Source: Treponema sp. (GTDB taxonomy: Bacteria; Spirochaetota; Spirochaetia; Treponematales; Breznakiellaceae). Taken from it: DNA of 60,887 nucleotides. The notes under the pieces are model-generated. The model was not told the DNA's origin. It saw nothing but the letters and a program-made list of their open reading frames with translations, and did not search any database. The position numbers were made by a program, and so were the translations under genes. Where the stretch lies: the NCBI GenBank assembly GCA_031266095.1, contig JAISBR010000194.1, positions 1 to 60,887 of the forward strand. The letters run 5' to 3'. Positions 42,246-51,470 of the stretch are shown piece by piece; positions within the stretch are counted from its first letter, which is position 1; each line of letters starts with the position of its first letter.

Positions 42246-42274
42246 TTGAAAATTTTATGGTAAATCTACATAAT
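42246..42274 (+). promoter_or_regulatory. Promoter of the ribF-rpsO-pnp operon
   Basis: TTGAAA and CATAAT are 17 bases apart. The leader of about 27 bases holds a tiny GGCG/CGCC hairpin but no clear ribosome site before ATG 42307. Confidence 0.5.
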
Positions 42275-42306
42275 ATGGCGAGAGCGCCACTTGATACACA
42301 TACAGC

Positions 42307-43119
42307 ATGCGGATTATAGAATGGGAAGATTTTATCGCCCAAAGACCAGGCCCGGCGGATAAAGGCCTGGCCATGAGCATCGGGGTTTTTGACGGGGTCC
42401 ACCGGGGCCACCAGGCCTTGATTGAGCGGATATGTTCCGGTCCCTACCTCCCCACGGTAATTACCTTCAAACAAAATCCCCTTAGAATACTCAAGCCCCG
42501 GCGGTATGTGGGGGATATTTTCAGCCTGGCTCAAAAACTGAGAGCTTTTGAGCTTTTGGGGGTAAGGCAGGTCATCCTCATTGACTTTTCAGAGAATTTT
42601 AGTATAATAAGAGGAGGGGATTTTATTGATCTGCTGGTTAAAGTCTGCCCGCTGCGGTTCCTGGCCCTGGGGCGCGATTTTCGTTGCGGTCGGCGGCTGG
42701 ACACCGGGGTTCGGGAAATTCGGGAACAGGCCGGGGCGCTGGGCATTGAAACCTGGGCCGTCGCGCCGGTGATGGAAGGGGAGCGGCGGATAAGTTCCAG
42801 CCGGATCAGGCAGGCGATTAGCGACGGTGCGCTTGAGGAAGCGGAAAAGCTCTTGGGCAGAAAGGTCGCGCTCGATCTGTCGGAGCTTCCTATTGATCTT
42901 TCATCCCGAAGTGAAAGTGGCTGTTGCTATGACGCGGCGGCGGCTTTCAGGATAATCCCATGTGGGGGCAGATATAAGGCGCTGGTGTACGGCGCCGATT
43001 CCGTCGACGGAATAGAGACACTTATTTCCATTAGTAATGGCAAGGTCTTAGTTCCGGATATGCCGGGCGGAAACGGATTCAAGGCTGAAATGATTGAATT
43101 CATACAGAGTACCCAATAG
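42307..43119 (+). CDS. FAD synthetase-like protein lacking the riboflavin-kinase domain
   Basis: A 270-residue protein. Residues 1-185 are the RibF-type nucleotidyltransferase: MSIGVFDGVHRGHQALIERI (HxGH-like), FKQNPLRIL, FLALGRDFRCG and RRISSSRIRQAI. This part adenylates FMN to FAD. The C-terminal 85 residues do not show the flavokinase motifs normally fused here, so riboflavin kinase may be supplied elsewhere. It precedes rpsO by 12 bases, an arrangement often seen in bacteria. Confidence 0.8.
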   Translation: MRIIEWEDFIAQRPGPADKGLAMSIGVFDGVHRGHQALIERICSGPYLPTVITFKQNPLRILKPRRYVGDIFSLAQKLRAFELLGVRQVILIDFSENFSIIRGGDFIDLLVKVCPLRFLALGRDFRCGRRLDTGVREIREQAGALGIETWAVAPVMEGERRISSSRIRQAISDGALEEAEKLLGRKVALDLSELPIDLSSRSESGCCYDAAAAFRIIPCGGRYKALVYGADSVDGIETLISISNGKVLVPDMPGGNGFKAEMIEFIQSTQ

Positions 43120-43131
43120 GAGAGATTATAT

Positions 43132-43401
43132 ATGGCTTTAACAAAAGAAAGCGTAACATCCATCGTCACCAAATTTGGCAAAAACGAGAAGGATACGGGC
43201 GCTTCGGAAGTTCAGATCGCGTTATTGACTGAACAAATCAACCAGCTTACCGGACACTGTAAACAGTTCAAAAAAGACAAGTCCGGTCAACGGGGACTTT
43301 TGATCCTGGTCGGCAAACGCCGGCGGATGCTGAAATACATTCAGCGTACCAACCTGGAAGGATACCGCAAACTCATCAAGGACTTGGGTCTCCGTAAATA
43401 A
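43132..43401 (+). CDS. rpsO: Ribosomal protein S15
   Basis: An 89-residue primary binding protein of the 30S platform. TGASEVQIALLTEQINQLTGH and GQRGLLILVGKRRRMLKYIQ are invariant features. AGGAGAG precedes the ATG. Its TAA shares a base with the pnp start (TAATG), so there is no room for the RNase III hairpin that regulates E. coli rpsO-pnp. Confidence 0.97.
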   Translation: MALTKESVTSIVTKFGKNEKDTGASEVQIALLTEQINQLTGHCKQFKKDKSGQRGLLILVGKRRRMLKYIQRTNLEGYRKLIKDLGLRK

Positions 43402-45596
43402 TGGTTCAAAGAGTAACACTTCAAATCGCCGGTAAGGACCTGATTCTTGAAACCGGCAGACTCGCCAAACAGGCAAACGGCGCTGTGTTCGTGCAGTACG
43501 CGGGCTCGGCGGTAATCGCCACTGTCTGTTCATCCCCGGAATCGGTTGAGGGTCTGGACTATGTGCCCCTCACGGTTGAGTACAACGAAAAGTATTACGC
43601 TGCGGGAAAAATCCCCGGCGGCTTTATCAAGCGGGAAAGCCGTCCCAAAGACAGGGAAATCCTGGTCAGCCGTCTCATTGACCGGCCCATGCGGCCTCTC
43701 TTTGAGAGGAGTTTTGGCCGGGAGATACAGCTTGTCCCCACGACGCTTTCCACGGACCAGGTGAATCCGCCTGATATCCTGGCGATTATCGCCTCATCGG
43801 CTGCGGTACACATCTCGGACATTCCCTTTAACGGTCCTGTTGCGGGGGTGAGGGTCTGCCAGGTAAACGGCGAACTGGTGGTAAATCCCACCTACGAACA
43901 GATCGAGAACGCTACTCTTGAGATTATGGTGGCGGGTACCAAAGACGGTATCACCATGGTGGAGGGCAGCGCTAAAGAGGTGAGTGAAGATCTCATGATC
44001 GAGGCGCTGGAAAAAGCCCACAAGGTGATCATCGACTTCTGCGGGCTTCAGGAAAAGCTGAGGGATATCTCGGGAAAAGCGAAGCTCCCCCTCGGCGAAT
44101 CGTTGATCTCACTTGAAAACAGCGACGCCATCAAAAGCGCCGTCCGGCCCAAACTGGAAACAGCCTGTTTCCTCAAAACCAAGCTGGAACGGCATGACGC
44201 CATAAAGGCGGTCAAGACCGAATGTGCCGTTCAATATGCAGCCCAGCTTGAGGATGAAAACCAGAAAAAACTCTTCGATGCGTTATTCGAAGATATGCAG
44301 TATGAGATACTCCGTTCCTCAATTCTTGATAAGGGCCGCCGGGTAGACGACCGGGGAACCGAAGACATTCGGAATATTACCTGCGAAGTGGGGATTCTGC
44401 CCCGTACTCACGGTTCGGCTCTGTTTACCCGGGGGGAAACCCAGGCCCTGGTGGTGACCACTCTGGGTACGGTGTTTGACGAACAGGTGTTCGATGATAT
44501 TGAGGGTGACAAGCGGGAAAATTTTATACTCCACTACAACTTCCCTCCTTACTCGGTAGGTGAAGTGGGCCGCATGGGAACCGGCCGCAGGGAAATCGGC
44601 CACGGCAACCTGGCCCGGCGCTCCCTGGAAGCGATGGTTCCCTCGAAAGAGGAATTCCCCTACACCGTACGGGTGGTTTCCGAGATCATGGAATCAAACG
44701 GTTCATCCTCAATGGCTTCGGTCTGCGGCGGAACTCTTTCCATGCTTCAGGCCGGGGTTCCCATGAAAAAGCCCGTGGCCGGTATTGCCATGGGACTTAT
44801 CACCGAGGGCAAGGGCGGGCCGGGAGATCGTTACGCGGTGTTATCCGACATTCTGGGTGAAGAGGATCATCTGGGCGATATGGACTTTAAAGTCGCCGGG
44901 ACCGAGGACGGGATCACCGGTTTCCAAATGGACATCAAAATAGCCGGAGTCAGCCCGGAGATCATGCGCAAGGCGCTGGATCAGGCGAAGCGGGGCAGGC
45001 TGCATATCCTTTCTATAATGAATCAGACCATCAGCAAGCCCGAAGACCATATCAGTGAATTTGCCCCCAAGATCGTTTCTCTGCGTATCGACATCGACAA
45101 GATAGGCGCTCTCATCGGTCCCGGTGGAAAGAACATCAAGGCCCTCTGCGAGCAGTACAGCGTGAAGATCAATACCGATGATGACGGTACCGTTACGATC
45201 TTTGGAAAAAATACCAAAGACGCCGAGGACGCCAAAGTCGCGGTGCTTGGCATCGCCTCGGATCCCGAGATTGGCCTCGTGTATAATGGCGTGGTAAAGC
45301 GCATAATGGACTTCGGCGTCTTTGTGGAAATTCTTCCCGGTAAAGAAGGGCTGGTGCATATCAGCAGGCTTTCCCGGCAGCGGATCGCCCAGGTCACCGA
45401 TGTGGTTAAAGAGGGCCAGCAGATCCCGGTTAAGCTGATTGAGATTGACAAAATGGGCAGGCTCAACCTTTCCTATATCGACGCTATTGACCCTAACGGC
45501 GCGGACGAGGGCAGCAGCGCCGGCCGGAATGGCAGGGATAACGCAGGAAGAGGCGGTCACCAAAATGATCGCCCCAGGGACAATCTTCGCCGGTAA
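43401..45596 (+). CDS. pnp: Polyribonucleotide nucleotidyltransferase
   Basis: A 731-residue 3'-5' phosphorolytic exoribonuclease. Two RNase PH domains are present (IPGGFIKRESRPKDREILVS; LPRTHGSALFTRGETQALVV and GRREIGHGNLARRSL), then KH (IGALIGPGGKNIKALCEQ) and S1 (GVVKRIMDFGVFVEILPGKE). The tail is rich in Gly, Asn and Arg. It degrades and tails mRNA, usually with RNase E-type partners. Its translation is coupled to rpsO. Confidence 0.97.
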   Translation: MVQRVTLQIAGKDLILETGRLAKQANGAVFVQYAGSAVIATVCSSPESVEGLDYVPLTVEYNEKYYAAGKIPGGFIKRESRPKDREILVSRLIDRPMRPLFERSFGREIQLVPTTLSTDQVNPPDILAIIASSAAVHISDIPFNGPVAGVRVCQVNGELVVNPTYEQIENATLEIMVAGTKDGITMVEGSAKEVSEDLMIEALEKAHKVIIDFCGLQEKLRDISGKAKLPLGESLISLENSDAIKSAVRPKLETACFLKTKLERHDAIKAVKTECAVQYAAQLEDENQKKLFDALFEDMQYEILRSSILDKGRRVDDRGTEDIRNITCEVGILPRTHGSALFTRGETQALVVTTLGTVFDEQVFDDIEGDKRENFILHYNFPPYSVGEVGRMGTGRREIGHGNLARRSLEAMVPSKEEFPYTVRVVSEIMESNGSSSMASVCGGTLSMLQAGVPMKKPVAGIAMGLITEGKGGPGDRYAVLSDILGEEDHLGDMDFKVAGTEDGITGFQMDIKIAGVSPEIMRKALDQAKRGRLHILSIMNQTISKPEDHISEFAPKIVSLRIDIDKIGALIGPGGKNIKALCEQYSVKINTDDDGTVTIFGKNTKDAEDAKVAVLGIASDPEIGLVYNGVVKRIMDFGVFVEILPGKEGLVHISRLSRQRIAQVTDVVKEGQQIPVKLIEIDKMGRLNLSYIDAIDPNGADEGSSAGRNGRDNAGRGGHQNDRPRDNLRR

Positions 45597-45607
45597 AGAG
45601 GAAGGCC

Positions 45608-46054
45608 ATGAACGGGGAGCCGGCGCTGAAAGTAGTAAGAATTGACCCCCGTATCTCCCTTCCCCAATATGCAAGCGAGGGCGCCGCAGGCATGGACCTG
45701 CGGGCTTTCCTTGCCGTTGATCTGGTCATACCCCCGTTGGGGAGGGCGAAAATTCCCACGGGGCTTAAAATTGAAATCCCGGCCGGTTTTGAGGCCCAAG
45801 TACGGCCCCGATCGGGGCTTGCGGCCCGTTCAGGGCTTACGGTGCTCAATTCACCGGGGACTATCGATTCCGATTATCGGGGGGCCCTGGAGGTAATTCT
45901 TGTAAATCTCGGTGACGAAGCTTACGCCATAAAGAACGGCGACCGGATTGCCCAACTGGTAATTGCCCCGGTATGCCGGGCGCGCCTTGAGGAAATAACG
46001 GCGCTTTCAGAGACCGTGCGGGGGGACGGTGGTTTTGGATCAACCGGAATGTAA
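45608..46054 (+). CDS. dut: dUTP diphosphatase
   Basis: A 148-residue homotrimeric dUTPase that converts dUTP to dUMP, keeping uracil out of DNA. The five motifs are present: AAGMDLRA, PRSGLAARSGL, GTIDSDYRGAL, DRIAQLVI and the flexible glycine-rich end GDGGFGSTG. AGGAAGG precedes the ATG. It follows pnp by 11 bases in the same operon. Confidence 0.96.
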   Translation: MNGEPALKVVRIDPRISLPQYASEGAAGMDLRAFLAVDLVIPPLGRAKIPTGLKIEIPAGFEAQVRPRSGLAARSGLTVLNSPGTIDSDYRGALEVILVNLGDEAYAIKNGDRIAQLVIAPVCRARLEEITALSETVRGDGGFGSTGM

Positions 46055-46060
46055 TGGCAT

Positions 46061-47386
46061 ATGGAAAATGTTTCTTCTTTGAGTGTTGATTCTTTTCACC
46101 GGGAAACGGAACGGAAAAGAGAAAACACCCGGGCGGTGTCTCCCACCATTTATCGGTATATTCTCACCGAGACATTTTTTTCATTCTTGATCGCCTTTCT
46201 TTTTTTCTTTTTTATTTTTTTTGTAAATCAGTTGCTGCTCATGGCTAGAGAGATCCTTGCCAAGCATGTACCCCTCAACCAGGTAGCGCTCCTGGTGCTG
46301 TTTTCCCTTCCGGGGGTTATTGCGATGTCGGCGCCTTTCGCTTCCCTGGTGGGGACCCTGATGACTGTAGGGCGTCTTACCAGCGATAACGAGATCCTGG
46401 TGATGCTTTCATCGGGGCTCTCGTATAAAAATGTGTTTATTCCCACCATTACCGCGGGGATTATCATCTCCCTGCTCTCTTTTTTCGCCAATGACGTGCT
46501 GCTTCCCGCCGGAACGGTACAGTTCGCGCGCCTGTACCGTCGTATCGTCGTAGCCACTCCCGCCCTGGAACTTGAGGCCAATTCGGTCAAGCGATTCAAG
46601 GATACGGTAATAGTTACCAGTACGGTGTCGGGTAACACCATCGGCGACGTGCTGATCATGGACAGAACCGGTGACGGGGAACGCCGCCTTATCATGGCCA
46701 ACAGCGCCGAACTTAAGGACGCGGGGAAGGACGGTCTCAGTCTGGAACTGGAAGGGGCCTTTATCCACTCATCCAAGGAAATTGTCCGGGAAGACTACGA
46801 TTACGCGTCAGCGGATGCCCTCTATTACTGGGTGCCCCAGGAGGATCTGCTCCAGGCGGTAGCCTCCATAAGCCCCCGTGAGATGAGTTCCCGTGACGTG
46901 CACCAGGAAATACAGAAAAAAATTGCCGAGCTTGATGTACAGCTCAACGAACGGCGAAACCGGATTTTGGTCCAGGCCCTCACGCTGGAAGCAAGCCTGC
47001 GGGAAGGGCCCGGGATGGAGGCCTGGAACCGGCGGAATTCCCTTCTTATGAATTACCAGCGGGAGGTCATAACCCTGGAAGGAATGAGAAGGGATCGTAC
47101 TCTCCTTATTTATTGGCTTGAATATTACAAAAAATTCTCCATCCCCTTTGGCGCGTTTTCTTTTATTTTTTTGGCGGTCTCTCTGGGCTTTATGGCGAAA
47201 AAAAGCGGGCAGACCGTCGGGTTCATCATAGGCCTCTTAATTTCTGTAATTTATTGGGCGCTCCTGTTGGGCGGACAGACCCTGGGAATACGAATGAGTG
47301 TTTCTCCCTTCTGGTCCATGTGGCTGCCCAATGTACTGGCTTTAAGTATCGGTATTTTTTTGGCCTTTTTAAGGGTGCGAAAATGA
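46061..47386 (+). CDS. lptF: LptF/LptG-family permease (first of pair)
   Basis: A 441-residue member of the YjgP/YjgQ family: N-terminal helices about 30-120, a periplasmic beta-jellyroll (about 140-270) and three C-terminal helices. RYILTETFFSFLIAFLFF and PGVIAMSAPFASLVGTLMTV are typical. With the next protein and LptB it extracts a lipid from the inner membrane. A coiled insert (about 280-350) is longer than in E. coli LptF. Treponemes lack classical LPS in many cases, so the cargo may be another glycolipid. The start has no clear ribosome site. Confidence 0.85.
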   Translation: MENVSSLSVDSFHRETERKRENTRAVSPTIYRYILTETFFSFLIAFLFFFFIFFVNQLLLMAREILAKHVPLNQVALLVLFSLPGVIAMSAPFASLVGTLMTVGRLTSDNEILVMLSSGLSYKNVFIPTITAGIIISLLSFFANDVLLPAGTVQFARLYRRIVVATPALELEANSVKRFKDTVIVTSTVSGNTIGDVLIMDRTGDGERRLIMANSAELKDAGKDGLSLELEGAFIHSSKEIVREDYDYASADALYYWVPQEDLLQAVASISPREMSSRDVHQEIQKKIAELDVQLNERRNRILVQALTLEASLREGPGMEAWNRRNSLLMNYQREVITLEGMRRDRTLLIYWLEYYKKFSIPFGAFSFIFLAVSLGFMAKKSGQTVGFIIGLLISVIYWALLLGGQTLGIRMSVSPFWSMWLPNVLALSIGIFLAFLRVRK

Positions 47387-48447
47387 TATTGGATCGGTAT
47401 TTGATCCGCCAGTTCCTGCCGATTTTTTCCGTAGCCGCCACCATGTTTGCGTTCCTTATGTCCCTGATCGATCTCTTCGCCAATCTCGTGCGGTATCTTA
47501 ATTACGAGGTTCCCTTCGCGGAGATTATGCGGATGAGCCTGTTTTACCTGCCCAAAAGTTTTTCCTATGCCCTGCCTCTTTCCCTGCTCTTCGCCTCGGC
47601 CTATACCCTGGGAGATCTCTACTCCAGAAATGAGCTGACCTCTATTTTTTCATCGGGGATTCCCTTCGGGCGTTTCAGCTTACCCCTGATGTTCATCGGC
47701 CTTACGGCCTCAATATTTTCCTTTTTTTTTGATGACATAGTTGTCATTCCCACACTCAGGACCAAAAACGAGCTTTCCCGGTATTACCTGCAGCAGGACA
47801 GTGCGGAAAATACTTCGGATATTGTCATCAAGGCCCGAAACGGCAGGCTTATCTATTCGGTGGATTATTACGATTTTACCGACCAGGTACTGAACGGCAT
47901 CAATATTGTGGAACTGGACCAGGAGGGACAATTTATTTCCCTGGTCCGCTCCACCGAGGCTGTCTGGACCGGTGAGTATTGGGATCTGCAAAACGCCGTT
48001 ATTTATCAACGGGGGGACGGTTTTCTCAGAGTCAATCCGCTTCTCCAGAGTACCGGGTACCGGGAGCATCCGGATATTTTCAAGCGGAACGCGGTAAAAG
48101 CGGAAGAACTCCCCGCCGGGGAAGCGGGGCTGCTGGTAAAGGATCTTATGGAAGCGGGCCTGCCCTTTATTGAGGCCCAGGCGGATTATTATCACCGTTT
48201 TTCTTACGCCACGGTTTCCTTTGTGGTAATGCTCCTCTCCATTTCTATGGGCGGCAGGTTCAGGAAAAATATCCTCCTCATGAGCCTCCTGGCAAGCCTT
48301 TCCGTGGCCGTTGTGTTTTACGTCATGGAGATGATCAGCATGATGATGGCCAAGCTGGGCTATATTCCACCTTTTATCGGGGCATGGTTTCCAGTGGGCG
48401 TCTTTATTGTCATTGGGTTTTTTCTGCTGCGGAGCGCGAAAACATAA
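47383..48447 (+). CDS. lptG: LptF/LptG-family permease (second of pair)
   Basis: A 354-residue protein starting MILDRYLIRQFLPIF. Topology is the same as its partner, with three N-terminal helices, a periplasmic domain and three C-terminal helices (YATVSFVVMLLSISMGGRFR). The ATG overlaps the TGA of lptF, so the two are coupled. An upstream in-frame extension inside lptF is rejected. Confidence 0.85.
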   Translation: MILDRYLIRQFLPIFSVAATMFAFLMSLIDLFANLVRYLNYEVPFAEIMRMSLFYLPKSFSYALPLSLLFASAYTLGDLYSRNELTSIFSSGIPFGRFSLPLMFIGLTASIFSFFFDDIVVIPTLRTKNELSRYYLQQDSAENTSDIVIKARNGRLIYSVDYYDFTDQVLNGINIVELDQEGQFISLVRSTEAVWTGEYWDLQNAVIYQRGDGFLRVNPLLQSTGYREHPDIFKRNAVKAEELPAGEAGLLVKDLMEAGLPFIEAQADYYHRFSYATVSFVVMLLSISMGGRFRKNILLMSLLASLSVAVVFYVMEMISMMMAKLGYIPPFIGAWFPVGVFIVIGFFLLRSAKT

Positions 48448-48448
48448 T

Positions 48449-49579
48449 ATGATTTTTACGATTCACCGGTACGATGCTTCCTGTTCTGCCCGGAACGGAA
48501 TTCTAAGCCTTCCCCACGGAACGGTTTCCACCCCGGTTTTTATGCCGGTGGGAACCGGCGGCGCCGTAAAAGCCCTCACCGTCGAAGACTTAAAGGAAAT
48601 CGGTTTTGAGATAATTCTGTCCAACACGTACCACCTGTACCTGAGGCCTGGAGTTGAGGTCATCGGTGGGGCGGGAGGGCTGCACCGTTTTATGAACTGG
48701 GACCGGAGCATCCTGACCGATTCCGGGGGCTTCCAGGTTTTTTCCCTCTCGGCCTTAAGTAAAATTACCACTGAGGGCGCCTGGTTTCAGTCCCACGTGG
48801 ATGGTTCCCGGCATTTTCTCAGTCCTGAAAAGGCGGTGGACATTCAGACCGTCATCGGCAGCGATATCCAGATGCAGCTTGATGTCTGCAATGGATGGGG
48901 AAGTTCCCGTCGGGACTCTGAAAAGGCCCTGGATATCAGCAGTGAGTGGCTGGGCAGGGCAAAGGCCACCTGGGAGGGAAAAATTGCCGGCGGCGTATAC
49001 CGGGGGGTCCTCTTCAGTATTGTCCAGGGGAACTTTTTCCCGGATCTGCGCCGGCGAAGCGTGGAGGCATGCGTAAACGCCGGTACGCCCGGCATAGCCA
49101 TCGGTGGACTTTCCGTAGGGGAGCCGGCCGAGGTTTTTGCCGAATACCTGTCCCTTACCGCCGCCCTCTTGCCGGAAGAGAAGCCCCGCTATGTGATGGG
49201 CATCGGTACCCCGGAGTATATTCTTGAGGCCATAGAGAACGGCATCGATATGTTTGACTGCGTACTTCCCACCAGAGAGGCTCGAAATGGCAGGGTATAT
49301 ACCCGCGAGGGTCCTTTTGCCCTTAAAAAAGCCGAAAACCGGCTTGATTTTTCGCCGATAGATAAAGAGTGCGGGTGCAAGGTATGCCGGCACTACAGCC
49401 GGGCCTACCTCAGGCATCTGTTCAAAACGAGGGAAATACTCTGTTCCATGTTGGCTACTTACCATAATTTGTATTTTCTTAACGACCTGGTTCTCAATGC
49501 CCGCAGGGCCATTGAAACAGACCGGTTCCTTGATTTTAAAAAAGATTTCCTTTCCCGGTACAGGAAGGAGCAAAAATGA
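48449..49579 (+). CDS. tgt: Queuine tRNA-ribosyltransferase
   Basis: A 376-residue enzyme exchanging guanine 34 for preQ1 in GUN-anticodon tRNAs. SNTYHLYLRPG, the first catalytic aspartate region LTDSGGFQVFS, the nucleophile region FDCVLPTREARNG and the zinc site CGCKVC...H are all present. ATG 48449 lies one base after the lptG stop. A terminator hairpin is found about 50 bases downstream. Confidence 0.96.
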   Translation: MIFTIHRYDASCSARNGILSLPHGTVSTPVFMPVGTGGAVKALTVEDLKEIGFEIILSNTYHLYLRPGVEVIGGAGGLHRFMNWDRSILTDSGGFQVFSLSALSKITTEGAWFQSHVDGSRHFLSPEKAVDIQTVIGSDIQMQLDVCNGWGSSRRDSEKALDISSEWLGRAKATWEGKIAGGVYRGVLFSIVQGNFFPDLRRRSVEACVNAGTPGIAIGGLSVGEPAEVFAEYLSLTAALLPEEKPRYVMGIGTPEYILEAIENGIDMFDCVLPTREARNGRVYTREGPFALKKAENRLDFSPIDKECGCKVCRHYSRAYLRHLFKTREILCSMLATYHNLYFLNDLVLNARRAIETDRFLDFKKDFLSRYRKEQK

Positions 49580-49592
49580 ACAATCTGTTGAC

Positions 49593-49705
49593 CTTGTTCC
49601 AAAACCCGGTTGGTTTTGGACAAGTTCTTGGAAAAACCGGTCAAAAGCCCGGTTTTTTCACTAAATCCAGGGAAGCTGTTCCAAAATCTGACATTTTGGA
49701 ACAGC
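49593..49705. repeat. Three hairpins after tgt, including a terminator
   Basis: First, CTTGTTCCAAAACC pairs with GGTTTTGGACAAG (49593-49625). Second, AAAAACCGG pairs with CCGGTTTTT followed by T (49632-49658), a good intrinsic terminator for tgt. Third, GCTGTTCCAAAAT pairs perfectly with ATTTTGGAACAGC over 13 bp (49675-49705). The first and third belong to the TTGTTCCAAAA family seen at other gene ends. They all lie inside the long reading frame of the next gene. Confidence 0.75.
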
Positions 49706-49794
49706 CTCTGTTAAAAAAAATTTTCTTCGAAAATCTCTCGCAGGGACGCGGGAGCGCAGGAGAAGGCGGCCGGGCCGGTTACCGGCGATCTTTT

Positions 49795-51198
49795 GTGGCT
49801 GCGGAAGGCAGTCACCGCCTTCGCGGGTTCCTTTTTCTGGTAAACGTTTTTTTTCTCGGCGCTTTTCTGTACGCGCAGGAAGGGGAGGAACCCTTCCCGC
49901 CCGCGGCACCCTCAGACACGAATATCATTGAGTCCGCCCGGCTTGACACCATCAAGTACGGTACCGAGACGGAGATCGCTTCACTTATTCAGACGCTGAA
50001 AAACGAGGGCGCCGATTATCTTGATGACGAACTTATCGCCCTGGCGGGAAAGACAAGAAACCAGAAGATTCTCAGCGGGCTATTTACTTTTTTCGGTGAT
50101 AGGGAAAAAAGCGGCCTTGAAGAGCGGGCCGCCAGGGTTGTGGAAGATCGGGATGACGAGACCGGCGAAACGGTTCTATCCGCCATTGAATACCTGGGTA
50201 AGGTAAAAGACGGCAATGCCAGGCCGGTTTTAATGGAGGTTCTTGACGCCCAGGAGCGGCGATACATGAACGCCGCGTTTCGCGCTTTGGGTCGCGTCGG
50301 CGGGGCCAGTCAGGAAGAAGAGGACGAGGCCGCCGAATACCTTATTGACTATTACACTTACCGTGATCCGGGAGATGAAAACAAGCGGGATATAATAAAC
50401 GCCGTAGGCGCAGCCGGTTCGGTTAAAGGAGTTTCCTTTCTCGCCGGAATAGCCGGTGACGATGAGGAACGGGCCGTGTTACGCATCGCCGCTCTGGATT
50501 CCCTTTCCAAAATAGGCGACTCAGGCGGGCTTGAAGCTGTTCTCACCTGTGTCTCCGCTGCTGACCCCAATGTCCGTTCCAGCGCGGTAGCCGCCCTGGG
50601 ACCCTTTTCCGGTGACGTGGTTGACAACGCCATCCTTGAGGCTTTCAGAGATCCCTACTACCGGACCCGTCTCGCGGCGGCCCAGGCAAGCCGGGAACGG
50701 AAACTCGAGGCTGCCATTCCCTATCTGAAATACCGCGCCGCACAGGATGAGGTTCCCGCTGTAAAAGACGAGGCTGTCCGCGCGTTAGGTGCTATTGCCA
50801 ATGAAGAGGCAATGACAATTCTGGACAGCCTTTTCACAGAACGAAAAAATTCCGACAGGATCAGGCTCGGCGCTTCCGAAATGCTGATGAAAAACGATCC
50901 ATCCGCGTACCTTGACCGCCTGATCATCGAACTGGATGAGGCAAAACAGAAGAACCAGAATCCCCTCTATAACGGTTTCCTTAAGATCATCGGCGATGCC
51001 CGGACAGAAAACGCCGAATCCATCGCCCGCCGCTTCCTTCAAAGCGGGGGTATTGTGGAAAAATCCTACGGCTTGGATCTGGCCGCCAACAACAACCTTA
51101 CCGGCCTTTCTGAGGAAATAAAGACTCTCACCGCCGACAGAAACGAGAGCCTGGCCCGTAAAGCCCGCCGAATCGCGGAAAAATTGGGGATTGAGTAA
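49795..51198 (+). CDS. Exported HEAT-repeat protein
   Basis: The product has a hydrophobic export segment (RGFLFLVNVFFLGAFLYAQ) followed by about 430 residues of helical HEAT repeats, such as VLSAIEYLGKVKDGNARPVL, NAVGAAGSVKGVSFLAGIA and IAALDSLSKIGDSGGLEAVL. It probably scaffolds protein contacts in the periplasm. The frame is open from ATG 49576, overlapping the tgt stop, but that extension crosses three hairpins including a terminator and encodes unlikely sequence. GTG 49795, just before the signal-like segment, is preferred although no ribosome site is seen. Function unknown. Confidence 0.7.
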   Translation: MAAEGSHRLRGFLFLVNVFFLGAFLYAQEGEEPFPPAAPSDTNIIESARLDTIKYGTETEIASLIQTLKNEGADYLDDELIALAGKTRNQKILSGLFTFFGDREKSGLEERAARVVEDRDDETGETVLSAIEYLGKVKDGNARPVLMEVLDAQERRYMNAAFRALGRVGGASQEEEDEAAEYLIDYYTYRDPGDENKRDIINAVGAAGSVKGVSFLAGIAGDDEERAVLRIAALDSLSKIGDSGGLEAVLTCVSAADPNVRSSAVAALGPFSGDVVDNAILEAFRDPYYRTRLAAAQASRERKLEAAIPYLKYRAAQDEVPAVKDEAVRALGAIANEEAMTILDSLFTERKNSDRIRLGASEMLMKNDPSAYLDRLIIELDEAKQKNQNPLYNGFLKIIGDARTENAESIARRFLQSGGIVEKSYGLDLAANNNLTGLSEEIKTLTADRNESLARKARRIAEKLGIE

Positions 51199-51403
51199 TA
51201 GGTCTGTTGAATATATACCAGGCGCCGTAAAATGTGGGATACCCTGTTATCGGATTAAGCGGCAAACAATCTCGGGCTCTGATGAAAGCCGCCCGTGCCC
51301 TTTTGGCATCCGCCCCAGGGCGTGTTCACACTAATAAAACCTTCAAAAATCACCAATCAGTCGATTTTATCCCGTAAACTGCGTCGAACCAGAGGTCCGT
51401 AGG

Positions 51404-51449
51404 AACCCGTTAATCGGGGTTTTTGCGGTATAAAGCGCCGCAAAAACCC
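51404..51449. terminator. Terminator hairpins between convergent genes
   Basis: GGGTTTTTGCGG (51417-51428) pairs perfectly with CCGCAAAAACCC (51438-51449). An overlapping shorter hairpin, AACCC with GGGTT, ends in a T-run reading rightward. They lie between the HEAT-protein and PFOR genes and could serve either direction. The rest of the 268-base gap shows no gene. Confidence 0.65.
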
Positions 51450-51455
51450 ACAACT

Positions 51456-51470
51456 GCAACAGGCTCCTAG
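51456..51470 (-). repeat. Stop-codon-linked repeat, copy 2
   Basis: Identical in 15 bases to 37269-37283; the TAG stop of the PFOR gene lies inside it. Confidence 0.75.

Noticed and set aside
43385..43410. RNase III-type regulatory hairpin between rpsO and pnp
   Set aside because: The genes overlap by one base, so there is no intergenic leader.
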